Assembly: GCA_964489735.1 (NCBI GenBank)
Contig: CAZBAL010000008.1
Span: 1 to 64,000 of the forward strand
Direction: 5' to 3'
Length of the DNA stretch: 64,000 nucleotides
Source of the DNA: Andreesenia sp964489735
GTDB taxonomy: Bacteria > Bacillota > Clostridia > Tissierellales > Gottschalkiaceae
Shown: piece by piece, positions 45,266 through 53,515 of the stretch
Numbering within the stretch: the first letter of the stretch is position 1
Layout of the letters: each line of letters opens with the position of its first letter
Program-made: the position numbers and the translations under genes
The notes under the pieces: generated by a model
What the model was told of the DNA's origin: nothing
The model's database searches: none
Seen by the model: the letters and a program-made list of their open reading frames with translations, nothing else

Positions 45266-45293
45266 TTGACTAGAGTATAGAATGTGATATATT
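45266..45293 (+). promoter_or_regulatory. Promoter of the FecB-like receptor gene
   Basis: TTGACT (45266-45271), a 16-base spacer and TATATT (45288-45293). Confidence 0.5.
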
Positions 45294-45363
45294 CTTAATA
45301 GTATAACGAAATATTTTTTCAAGCTTTATCATATCAGCAGTAAAAATTGGGAGGGGGAGTATA

Positions 45364-46509
45364 GTGAAATTACTGAAATTAGGAATTAAAAAGATCAGTA
45401 TCAATTTAGTTTTATTGATGGCAGTATTGTCGGTAGTCATAACAGGATGTTCAGATAGTGGAAATAAGGATAGCACATCTGAGCAGACTACTAAAGAGGT
45501 TAGCAAGGAAACAACAGATGAGTCAGTTAAAGAATCTGCAAAAGAGAAAGGTGACTCTGAAACTAAAGTCATAACAGATTCGATTGGAAGAGAAGTTGAG
45601 ATACCGATAAAGTTAGAGAAGGTTGTGACAGTAGGCCCTGTTGGAGTTCAAAACTGCTTTATATTTGCTATGGATGAAGGAGATAAGATAGCTAATGGAT
45701 TACCTCCACGTTTTGCAAAAGGAGACAGATGGAAGTATCATACAGTGTTCAATCCTAAAATTGCAGATAATCCGGTAGTTGAAGATGCAGAAGGCGTTGT
45801 AATGATAGAGAAACTTATAGAAGTAAATCCGGACTTGGTATTTACAATGGATGAAAAAACTGCTGAGAGTATAGAAAAAGCAGGTATAAAAGCTATTGTG
45901 CTTGATTGGAAGGACCCTGAAGATGTTAAAGAAGTGGTTAATTTATTAGGCGAGATATTCAATAAGCCTGAAAGAGCAGAGGAATACTCTAAATACTTTG
46001 ATGAGACAATCAAAAAAGTTTATGATATAGTATCACAGATACCAGAAGATGAGAGAAAAACAGTGCTCAATACTACATTAGAGAGATTGTCCATGGGTCA
46101 TGTTATAGCTGATTGGTGGATAGATGCGGCAGGTGGAATAAGTGTCAGTAAAGATGATAGAAAAGGTGAATCTTCTAATTATTCAATGGAGCAGTTATTC
46201 AACTGGAATCCAGATGTTTTAATAGTTCAGACGGATGGAGATTTAGAGCATGCATACGAAGATGAGAGATTCAAAGAGTTAAAGGCTATTCAGAATGAGG
46301 AAGTATATGTTACGCCTGTTATGGGACATGTTTGGGCTAATAGAACTATGGAACAGCCTCTGACTGTTTTATGGACGGCAAAACTTCTATATCCTGAGCA
46401 AATGAAAGACATCAGTATGACCGAAGAACTGAAGACGTTTTCTAGCAAATTTTTCGGATATAATCTATCTGATGAGGAATGCAGGGATATTTTAGGTGAA
46501 ATGGATTAG
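45364..46509 (+). CDS. Orphan FecB/BtuF-type ABC substrate-binding lipoprotein
   Basis: 381-residue lipoprotein (lipobox VVITGC, then a Ser/Thr/Lys/Glu-rich linker to about residue 70) with the periplasmic-binding domain family that captures iron-siderophores, haem or cobalamin. Typical pieces: RVEKVVTVG-like ELEKVV(TVG) opening, VEVNPDLVFTM and FNWNPDVLIVQ in the second lobe. Start GTG 45364 follows GGGAGGGGGAG. No permease or ATPase gene adjoins it, so it probably works with a transporter encoded elsewhere. Its position among peroxide/superoxide genes suggests iron-linked regulation (inference). Confidence 0.82.
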   Translation: MKLLKLGIKKISINLVLLMAVLSVVITGCSDSGNKDSTSEQTTKEVSKETTDESVKESAKEKGDSETKVITDSIGREVEIPIKLEKVVTVGPVGVQNCFIFAMDEGDKIANGLPPRFAKGDRWKYHTVFNPKIADNPVVEDAEGVVMIEKLIEVNPDLVFTMDEKTAESIEKAGIKAIVLDWKDPEDVKEVVNLLGEIFNKPERAEEYSKYFDETIKKVYDIVSQIPEDERKTVLNTTLERLSMGHVIADWWIDAAGGISVSKDDRKGESSNYSMEQLFNWNPDVLIVQTDGDLEHAYEDERFKELKAIQNEEVYVTPVMGHVWANRTMEQPLTVLWTAKLLYPEQMKDISMTEELKTFSSKFFGYNLSDEECRDILGEMD

Positions 46510-46686
46510 CTCAAGAAAATAATTCATACTAAATATAGATGAATACTATGGAAAGAAAGATAACTATAATTTTTATCGATAGATAATAGTGAATAATTGC
46601 AAGAATTAAGGGCATATATTCATTAAGGAAAACAGTTATCAATTAGAAAACATGTTATTATATTATATTTAGGAGAGTGAATTAAT

Positions 46687-47208
46687 ATGTCAAGATTAGT
46701 AGGTAAACCAGCACCAGACTTTAAAATGACAGCAGTAAAAGGAGATGGAACAGATTTTATTGATGTTTCATTATCAGATTACAAAGGAAAATATTTAGTG
46801 CTTTTCTTCTATCCGGCGGACTTCACTTTTGTTTGCCCAACAGAGATTAAAGGGTATAGTGAAAAATATGATGAGTTCGTAAAAGAAGGAGCAGATGTTC
46901 TAGGGGTTAGTGTTGATGGAGTTTACTCGCATAAAGCTTGGATCAACTCAGACTTAGGAAAGCTTAGCTATCCATTGGCTGCTGATATTACTAAAAAGGT
47001 ATCAGATGATTATGATGTTTTAATAGAAGAAGAAGGAATTGCTCTAAGAGGACTATTTATTATAGATCCGGATGGAGTTATTAAGCATCAGACTGTAAAT
47101 GACAACAACGTAGGAAGAAGTGTAGATGAAACTCTTAGAATACTGAAAGCTTTAAAAACAGGTGGACTTTGCCCACTTAACTGGGAAGAGGGAGACGACC
47201 TATTATAA
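46687..47208 (+). CDS. Peroxiredoxin (typical 2-Cys AhpC/Prx type)
   Basis: 173-residue thiol peroxidase. Peroxidatic Cys50 lies in DFTFVCPTEI and the resolving Cys162 in GLCPLNWEEGDDLL, the standard 2-Cys layout. It is a close paralogue of the selenocysteine protein at 44611, sharing GKYLVLFFYP, the GVSxDSxxSHxAWI-like segment and GRxVDExLRxLKA. The gene starts behind TTAGGAGAGTGAATTAAT and ends at the terminator at 47251. The two paralogues are separated only by an iron-type receptor gene. Confidence 0.95.
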   Translation: MSRLVGKPAPDFKMTAVKGDGTDFIDVSLSDYKGKYLVLFFYPADFTFVCPTEIKGYSEKYDEFVKEGADVLGVSVDGVYSHKAWINSDLGKLSYPLAADITKKVSDDYDVLIEEEGIALRGLFIIDPDGVIKHQTVNDNNVGRSVDETLRILKALKTGGLCPLNWEEGDDLL

Positions 47209-47250
47209 TATTCAGAAAAAATAAACTGAATATATCTTATTGACTATTTA

Positions 47251-47283
47251 AAAGAGCATTTCAATATACTGAATGCTCTTTTT
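47251..47283 (+). terminator. Rho-independent terminator
   Basis: AAAGAGCATT (47251-47260) pairs with AATGCTCTTT (47272-47281), then Ts. It ends the Cys-peroxiredoxin gene. Confidence 0.88.
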
Positions 47284-47374
47284 CTATTTATATATTCACA
47301 TTTATGTTTAAATAAGTTGAAATAAGTGTATATATGTAAAGAGAGGTTAAATAAATTAATTAGGAGGAAATTAA

Positions 47375-47746
47375 ATGAGTATATCAGGATTAATTCAGTC
47401 AGGAGACTGGAAAAATGAAAAGCACGTACCAGCAATAATTGCTCCAGAAAAAATATCAGCAGGTGAGGTTGCAAAAATAAGAGTTCATGTTGGAGAAGAC
47501 ATAGCTCATCCAAATACATTAGAACACTATATCAAATGGATCAAACTATACTTTGTTCCAGAAGGTGGAAAATTTGCAATAGAGCTAGGAAACTACGAAT
47601 TCTCAGCACATGGAGAGTCAGATGTTTTTGCAGAGCCTTCAGTAGAGGTATCTGTGAAGCTTCCTAAGTCAGGAAAGCTTTACTCAATGAGCTATTGCAA
47701 TATTCACGGACTATGGGAAGATGAACTAGAAGTTACAGTTGAATAA
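47375..47746 (+). CDS. Superoxide reductase, class II (neelaredoxin type)
   Basis: 123-residue enzyme that reduces superoxide to peroxide at a mononuclear Fe site, without making oxygen, a typical anaerobe defence. The likely Fe(His)4(Cys) ligands are H17 (EKHVP), H45 and H51 (HPNTLEHYI), C108 and H111 (SYCNIHGLW). The desulforedoxin-like N-terminal Fe(Cys)4 domain of class I is absent. It directly follows the peroxiredoxin, which would remove the peroxide formed. TTAGGAGGAAATTAA gives a strong start, and the hairpin at 47782 ends the gene. Confidence 0.93.
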   Translation: MSISGLIQSGDWKNEKHVPAIIAPEKISAGEVAKIRVHVGEDIAHPNTLEHYIKWIKLYFVPEGGKFAIELGNYEFSAHGESDVFAEPSVEVSVKLPKSGKLYSMSYCNIHGLWEDELEVTVE

Positions 47747-47781
47747 TATTATAATTAAATAAGACTTTCAACAAATAGATG

Positions 47782-47829
47782 GCTGCATAAGATTGATAAC
47801 TGATTATTAATCTTATGCAGCTTTATTTT
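47782..47829 (+). terminator. Rho-independent terminator
   Basis: GCTGCATAAGATT (47782-47794) pairs with AATCTTATGCAGC (47809-47821), followed by a T-rich tail. Confidence 0.85.
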
Positions 47830-47999
47830 GCCTTTTTTCAAGAACTTTCAGTAGTTAATATGGAAAATAATCTCAGAGATTATAGATAAAATTTATCTTT
47901 AATGGATGATATATAGACAATAGAAATAATACTGTCCTATTTATTGATATATAATCAAGATGAAAGTAAATATAAATTATTTAAGAAAGGATGATTAAT

Positions 48000-49079
48000 A
48001 TGTCAGATAATAGTAAAAAACTGCTTATTCTGGGCGGTGGACTGCTCGGGGCATCAGCTGTTTTACTCACAATTCTTGGCAATCCTCCAAACATGGGATT
48101 CTGTATTGCGTGTTTCTGGAGAGATACAGCTGGTGCATTAGGACTTCATAGTGCAGAAATTGTTCAGTACATAAGACCGGAAGTTATAGGTCTGCTGCTT
48201 GGTGCGTTTATAATCTCATTAGTTCGTGGTGAGTTTAAGCCTAGAGGTGGTTCTGGAACAATCGTTAAGTTTTTTATGGGTATTTTTATGGTAATAGGAG
48301 CATTAGTATTTTTAGGATGTCCGCTTAGAGCTATTCTTAGATTAGCAAATGGTGATTTAAATGCACTTGTAGGTTTAGCAGGATTTGTATTTGGAATTTT
48401 TGTAGGAACACTTTTCTTGAAAAAAGGCTATACTTTAGGTAAACAGCAAGAGCAAGGGATAGAGTCAGGTATGGTTATGCCGATAGTGAGTGTTGGATTA
48501 ATAATACTACTGGTTGCAGCACCTTCATTTATACTGTTTAGTGCTGAAGGACCTGGGTCTATGCATGCACCTATATGGATATCATTAGTGGTAGGATTAG
48601 TTTTAGGAGCAATACTTCAAAGAGTGAGATTCTGTACAGGTGGAGCTATCAGGGATGTGTTTTTAGCTAAAGATTTAACTTTATTTATAGGTTTTGCGGC
48701 TACATTAATTGTTGCATTAGCTGGGAATTTAATATTCAATTTTGAAGCTTTCAACTTAGGTTTTGCTGATCAGCCAATCGCTCATACAGAGCATATATGG
48801 AACTTCTTAGGACTTGGAGCTGTTGGTTTAGCCGCAGTTCTATTAGGAGGTTGTCCGCTAAGACAGACTATACTAGCTGGAGAGGGAAGTATGGACAGTG
48901 GTGCAGTTGTACTAGGTATGATAGTTGGTGCTGCATTCAGTCATAACTTCGGAATGGCTGCTAGCCCTAAGGGAGTGCCTGTAAATGGTAAAATAGGACT
49001 TATAATAAGTATTGTTTGTATGCTTATTATAGGTTTTACGGTAGTTGCAAGACAGTCAAAAAAATCTGAACAATCATAG
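48000..49079 (+). CDS. yedE: YedE-family putative selenium transporter
   Basis: 359-residue membrane protein with about 10 helices, of the YeeE/YedE transporter family in the variant that co-occurs with selenium use. Conserved cysteines occur in GFCIACFWRD (C35, C38), GCPLRAI, RFCTGGAIRD and GGCPLRQ; such cysteines pass sulfur or selenium species in this family. The DUF3343 gene 66 bases downstream is its usual partner. With two selenoprotein genes in the window, selenium rather than sulfur uptake is the best reading. The start at 48000 is about nine bases after AAAGGA; an ATG at 47991 abuts it. Confidence 0.88.
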   Translation: MSDNSKKLLILGGGLLGASAVLLTILGNPPNMGFCIACFWRDTAGALGLHSAEIVQYIRPEVIGLLLGAFIISLVRGEFKPRGGSGTIVKFFMGIFMVIGALVFLGCPLRAILRLANGDLNALVGLAGFVFGIFVGTLFLKKGYTLGKQQEQGIESGMVMPIVSVGLIILLVAAPSFILFSAEGPGSMHAPIWISLVVGLVLGAILQRVRFCTGGAIRDVFLAKDLTLFIGFAATLIVALAGNLIFNFEAFNLGFADQPIAHTEHIWNFLGLGAVGLAAVLLGGCPLRQTILAGEGSMDSGAVVLGMIVGAAFSHNFGMAASPKGVPVNGKIGLIISIVCMLIIGFTVVARQSKKSEQS

Positions 49080-49145
49080 ACTATGTGGTATGATATTATC
49101 ATAGCTTTAGGTTATAAAATTCAGAGAGTGATAGAGTGATAAATC

Positions 49146-49433
49146 ATGAGCGATAGTATAACAGAAGGAAAAGAAAAATATTGTGTTGTAACGTTTTTTA
49201 CGACAAACTATGCCATAGATTTTGAGAAAAAAATAAAAGCAGAAGGCATAGATGCTAAATTGATACCAGTTCCAAGAAGCCTCAGTTCGAGTTGTGGACT
49301 GGCTGCAAAGGTTGATTGCGATCTGCGTGAACGTATTCTTCAAATTTGCAGTGATAAGAAAGTGGAGATAGATGGTTTTCACGAGCTTGAAATCACAAAG
49401 AAAAAATCTTTTCTAGATAAATTCTTTAAATAA
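49146..49433 (+). CDS. DUF3343 putative Se/S carrier protein
   Basis: 95-residue protein of the DUF3343 family (putative Se/S carrier-like). The N-terminal strand CVVTFFTTNYAIDFEKKI and the LIPVPRSLSSSCGLAAKVD segment, with its single central Cys after Ser-Ser-Ser, are diagnostic. It is thought to carry or hand over reduced selenium/sulfur. Partner of the upstream YedE gene. No terminator is seen between it and the tyrS leader promoter. Confidence 0.85.
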   Translation: MSDSITEGKEKYCVVTFFTTNYAIDFEKKIKAEGIDAKLIPVPRSLSSSCGLAAKVDCDLRERILQICSDKKVEIDGFHELEITKKKSFLDKFFK

Positions 49434-49445
49434 AAATTGTTTCTG

Positions 49446-49474
49446 TTGACAAACAATTTTATTTAATATAATAT
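49446..49474 (+). promoter_or_regulatory. Promoter of the tyrS T-box leader
   Basis: Consensus TTGACA (49446-49451), a 17-base spacer and TAATAT (49469-49474). Confidence 0.65.
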
Positions 49475-49519
49475 AGTCGATGTAATCAGATTGTTGATTG
49501 AAGAAATATTAAATTGAAT

Positions 49520-49755
49520 ATATTCTATGAAGGATTTAAGTAATTGTGATCGGTTAAGTACAGAGAGTATGCTGGCTGGTGAAAAGCATAACACTTGATT
49601 ATAATGAAATACGTTCTGGAGAATTGGTCTTTGACCACGATTAATGCACGTTATAGCAGAGAGGTATATTATTTTATTATTTTGATAAATTGATATGCGA
49701 ATTAAGGTGGTACCACGAGCTTTTCGTCCTTATACAGGATGAAGAGCTCTTTTTT
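49520..49755 (+). ncRNA. T-box leader, tyrosine-responsive
   Basis: T-box AAGGTGGTACCACG at 49704-49717; probable specifier TAC (Tyr) at 49610-49612. The terminator pairs 49717-49730 with 49736-49749 (14 pairs, two of them G-T) and ends in Ts. It senses uncharged tRNA-Tyr and controls tyrS. Confidence 0.9.
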
Positions 49756-49838
49756 AATGCAGAAAAACAGGAAATTAAGTCAAAGAGCAAGGCGAAATAG
49801 AAGAGAAAACAATAATTTTACAAACTGGAGGGTGAAAA

Positions 49839-51068
49839 ATGGAAAGAAACGTATTTGATATTCTCAATGAAAGAGGATATATAAAACAGATGACTCATGA
49901 AGATGAGATCAGAGATCTATTAGGAAAGGAAAAAATTACTTTTTATATAGGATTCGATCCTACGGCAGACAGTTTACACGTTGGACATTTTATAGCTATG
50001 ATGTTCATGGCTCATATGCAAAGAGCTGGTCACAGACCAATTGCATTAGTGGGTGGAGGAACAGCAACTATAGGAGATCCATCAGGAAGAACTGATATGA
50101 GACAGATGCTCACTAGAGAAGACATAAATAAAAATGTTGAAGGAATCAAATCACAGCTAGAAAGATTTATCGATTTCAGCGATGACAAAGCGCTTCTTGT
50201 TAACAATGCGGACTGGCTTTTAGATCTAAACTATGTAGAGTTTATAAGAGATATTGGTGTTCATTTCTCAGTTAACAGAATGCTTGCAGCTGAATGTTTT
50301 AAGCAAAGACTTGAGAAAGGTCTATCGTTCCTGGAGTTTAACTATATGCTTATGCAGGGATACGATTTCTATAAGCTTAATGAAGAATATGACTGTAAGA
50401 TGCAGTTAGGTGGAGATGACCAATGGTCAAATATGATTGCAGGTATGGATCTTATAAGAAGAAAGTCATCAAAGCAGGTTTACGCAATGACTTGTACACT
50501 TCTTACAAACAGTGAAGGGCAGAAAATGGGTAAAACTGCATCTGGTGCTGTTTGGCTATCAGCTGATAAAATGTCGCCGTATGATTTCTACCAGTACTGG
50601 AGAAATGTTGATGATGCTGATGTCAACAAGTGTTTAAGAATGCTCACTTTCATACCTATGGATGAGGTTGATAGACTTTCATCACTAGAAGGTGCTGAAA
50701 TTAACAAGGCTAAAGAGATACTTGCCTATGAGGTTACTAATCTGGTGCACGGACAGGAAGAGGCTGAAAAAGCTCAGGCTGCTGCAAGAGCATTGTTCTC
50801 AGGTGGAGCAGATGATTCATCTATGCCGTCTACAGAAATGGAAGCGTCAAAATTTGAAGAAGGAGTTGGACTTTTAGGACTTCTTACAGAATTAGGTCTT
50901 ACAAAATCTAATGGTGAGGCTAGAAGGCTTGTTCAACAAAACGGTATTTCGATTAATGATGAAGCTGTAAAAGACACAAATCTTCAAGTAGATAAATCGA
51001 TGTTTAAAGACAACGAGATGATGATAAGAAAAGGGAAAAAAGTTTACCACAAAGTTGTGATAAAATAG
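49839..51068 (+). CDS. tyrS: Tyrosine--tRNA ligase
   Basis: Class I synthetase, 409 residues, charging tRNA-Tyr. The core has FYIGFDPTADSLHVGHF (the HIGH-type motif), GGGTATIGDPSGRT, the MQLGGDDQWSNMIAG tyrosine/ATP segment and the KMGKT motif (GQKMGKTASGA). A C-terminal S4-like RNA-binding domain carries LLTELGLTKSNGEARRLVQQNGI. CTGGAGGGTGAAAA precedes the ATG. Expression is governed by the T-box leader at 49520. Confidence 0.96.
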   Translation: MERNVFDILNERGYIKQMTHEDEIRDLLGKEKITFYIGFDPTADSLHVGHFIAMMFMAHMQRAGHRPIALVGGGTATIGDPSGRTDMRQMLTREDINKNVEGIKSQLERFIDFSDDKALLVNNADWLLDLNYVEFIRDIGVHFSVNRMLAAECFKQRLEKGLSFLEFNYMLMQGYDFYKLNEEYDCKMQLGGDDQWSNMIAGMDLIRRKSSKQVYAMTCTLLTNSEGQKMGKTASGAVWLSADKMSPYDFYQYWRNVDDADVNKCLRMLTFIPMDEVDRLSSLEGAEINKAKEILAYEVTNLVHGQEEAEKAQAAARALFSGGADDSSMPSTEMEASKFEEGVGLLGLLTELGLTKSNGEARRLVQQNGISINDEAVKDTNLQVDKSMFKDNEMMIRKGKKVYHKVVIK

Positions 51069-51100
51069 AAGTAATGCCCATTAGAAATGAGTGATGATGA

Positions 51101-52456
51101 ATGGATGCTTCAAAGCAATTAGGAGAAGATAGGATATTAAGCCTGTTGGTAAAATTTTCTTTACCAGCGATTGTGGCAATGCTTGTAAATGCAATATATA
51201 GTGTTGTAGACAGAATGTTCATAGGTCAGATAGTAGGTTCGGATGCTTTTGCTGGAGCGTTCCTATCATATCCGCTTGTGTTGATGGCGGTAGCACTGGG
51301 AAGTCTTGCTGGTTTTGGGGGAGCGTCTTTAACATCAATAAGGCTAGGACAGAATAGAACTGAAGAGGCCAGAATAATACTTGGAAATTCATTTTTTCTA
51401 TTGGTATTCTTATCGACAATTTTTACAGCGGGTATGTTGATCTATTCTAAGCCAATATTACAAGTGTTTGGTGGAGAAGGAAAAGCTCTTGAACATGCAA
51501 TAACATATCTTAAATATTTGTCTATAGGTTTTCCATTTCAGATAATATCGATAGGGCTGAACAACTTCATCAGAGCGCAAGGAGACCCTAAAGTTGCGAT
51601 GAAGACAATGTTAGCCGGAGCGATATCCAATATTATACTGGATGCTCTATTTATGTATGTATTTGGAATGGGGATAGCTGGGGCTGCGATTGCAACCGTT
51701 ATAGCACAGTTGATTACTTTAGTCATGATTATGCACTATTTTTTATCGACGAAAACATTGGTGAGACTAAAAATTTGTTATATGGCTCCACAAATCTGTC
51801 TTATAAGGCAGATTTTAGCTCTGGGTTTTGCTCAGTTTGTTACTCAGATGTTGAACAGCAGTATAACTCTTATATATAACAAACTTTTAGGAATGCATGG
51901 TGGCGCAATAGCAATATCTTCATATGGGATTATAAGCAGTATTTTGACCATAATAGTACTGCCTATTTTTGGGTTGAATCAAGGAGTTCAGCCGATCATA
52001 GGCTACAACTATGGTGCTAAGAAATATGATAGAGTTAAGTCTGCATTTTTCTCTGCAGCAACGGCAGCTACAGTGGTAACTATTTTAGGATTTATTGTTA
52101 TTCAACTATTCACCGAGCCTTTAGTTAGGCTTTTTACAAGCGACAAAGAGTTGATAAAAGAGGCATCTTACGGTGCTCGAATATATTTTATGGTGTTCAT
52201 GATAGTAGGTTTTCAGATAGTCAGCTCAAATTACTTTCAAGCTAAAGGTTACCCTTTAAGGGCTTTTACTATGAGTATTTTGAGACAGGGTGTAATATTA
52301 ATACCGGGCTTGTTCATACTCTCGGGCAAATATGGACTTACAGGTATATGGTATGCGGCACCGCTGTCTGATACGACATCGTTTTTTGTCACTACTATAC
52401 TTTTGTTTAAAGATTTCAAAAAGATGAACGAAGAAAAAATGGCTTTGGAAAATTAA
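51101..52456 (+). CDS. MATE family efflux transporter (second copy)
   Basis: 451-residue membrane protein with about 12 helices in two halves, same superfamily as the gene at 5713 but with a different N-terminus (LVKFSLPAIVAMLVNAIYSVVDRMFIGQIVG). It follows tyrS by 32 bases and may be read with it. Its last codons form part of the 5' arm of the shared terminator at 52435. Substrate unknown; its place beside the ArsM-like gene does not prove a role in arsenic export. Confidence 0.9.
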   Translation: MDASKQLGEDRILSLLVKFSLPAIVAMLVNAIYSVVDRMFIGQIVGSDAFAGAFLSYPLVLMAVALGSLAGFGGASLTSIRLGQNRTEEARIILGNSFFLLVFLSTIFTAGMLIYSKPILQVFGGEGKALEHAITYLKYLSIGFPFQIISIGLNNFIRAQGDPKVAMKTMLAGAISNIILDALFMYVFGMGIAGAAIATVIAQLITLVMIMHYFLSTKTLVRLKICYMAPQICLIRQILALGFAQFVTQMLNSSITLIYNKLLGMHGGAIAISSYGIISSILTIIVLPIFGLNQGVQPIIGYNYGAKKYDRVKSAFFSAATAATVVTILGFIVIQLFTEPLVRLFTSDKELIKEASYGARIYFMVFMIVGFQIVSSNYFQAKGYPLRAFTMSILRQGVILIPGLFILSGKYGLTGIWYAAPLSDTTSFFVTTILLFKDFKKMNEEKMALEN

Positions 52457-52473
52457 TTCCAAAGCCATTTTTT
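52435..52473. terminator. Bidirectional terminator (MATE / ArsM-like gene)
   Basis: AAAAATGGCTTTGGAA (52435-52450) pairs with TTCCAAAGCCATTTTT (52457-52472), with A- and T-runs at both ends. It ends both convergent genes. Confidence 0.92.
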
Positions 52474-52494
52474 ACATTTTAACTATAATCACTT

Positions 52495-53277
52495 TTATTT
52501 TACTAGCTTTCTGGCCTTTATATATCCGGAAGCTATATACCATTGCAAATCAAAGTCGGGAGTTCCCCATTTGCTAGCATATTCATCTGCAACTTCTTCA
52601 GTAATTATCTCTATATCCGAAAAACCTGCATTTATTAAATAGTTTTCTATCTGAGACTCAGTAGATGCGCCAGAAACTCAGCAGCTATGCATGTTCGGAT
52701 CCTCTTTTATATCTTTAGGTATATTATTAACCATAACTGTATCTGAAAGTGCAATTCTTCCGCCGGTTTTTAAAACGCGGAACATCTCGTTATAAACTTG
52801 CTGTTTGTTTGTAGATAAGTTTATTACACAGTTTGATATCAGTAAATCAGCTGAGTTGTCAGCGACAGGCAGATGCTCTATTTCTCCGAGTCTGAATTCT
52901 ACATTATTATAATTGCTCTCTTGAGCTGTTCTTCTAGATCTCGAAATCATCTCGGGAGTCATATCAACACCAATCACTTTACCTGAACTTCCAACTTTCT
53001 TTGAAGCTATAAATGCATCAAATCCAGCTCCTGATCCAAGGTCTATGACTATCTCTCCAGGTTGGATTTCAGCAATTGCCTGAGGATTGCCACATCCAAG
53101 CCCAAGGTTTGCATCATCGGGTGCGGCTTCTATCTCTTCTTTACTATATCCTATAGACTCCGATACTTGTTCAGGTGCTGCAGAAGAACAGCATGAGCTC
53201 GAGTTTTCTGCAATATCTCTATATTTTTTGCTCACATTATCTCTTATTATATTATCTCTTACTGTTTTTTCTTTCAT
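52495..53277 (-). CDS. Selenocysteine-containing ArsM-like SAM methyltransferase
   Basis: Arsenite methyltransferase-like enzyme. The frame continues past TGA (reverse strand, 52680-52678) for 60 more codons to TAA at 52497-52495, giving 260 residues with Sec200. The SAM-binding motif is DLGSGAGFDAF (about 79-89). ArsM arsenic ligands align as C62 (GLGCGNP), C150 (ISNCVINLS) and U200 in HSCUVSGA, where ordinary ArsM has Cys before (I/V)xGA. A CC pair lies at 29-30. The post-UGA part (ADEYASKWGTPDFDLQWYIA) is normal C-terminal family sequence, so this is not a truncation. The start at 53277 is five bases after AGAGGTG. Sec at an arsenic ligand could aid arsenic, selenium or other thiophilic chemistry (inference). 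Confidence 0.88.
52642..52677 (-). promoter_or_regulatory. Candidate bacterial SECIS element of the ArsM-like gene
   Basis: Right after UGA the RNA can pair GTTTCT (52677-52672) with AGAAAAC (52648-52642, one bulge), and at the top CTGA with TCAG around loop GTC (52657-52655). The loop starts 20 bases after UGA and begins with G, both as in known bSECIS elements. Confidence 0.6.
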
Positions 53278-53515
53278 AATTACACCTCTATTCATTTACC
53301 ATAGAAATTAAGCTATTTAATTGGCTAAACTATTGAGTAAAATCAACTTTAATTCTCTTTTATTAGAAGGTGGAGCGCTTTTAGTTCACCATAAATAGCT
53401 ATATATAATATTATACTATAAATCGTGATTGATAAAATATATTTAAATTACCATGTTTTCAATAATATAGATATATGATGATGTTAAAGGGTATAATCAT
53501 ACCGAGGTGAATATT

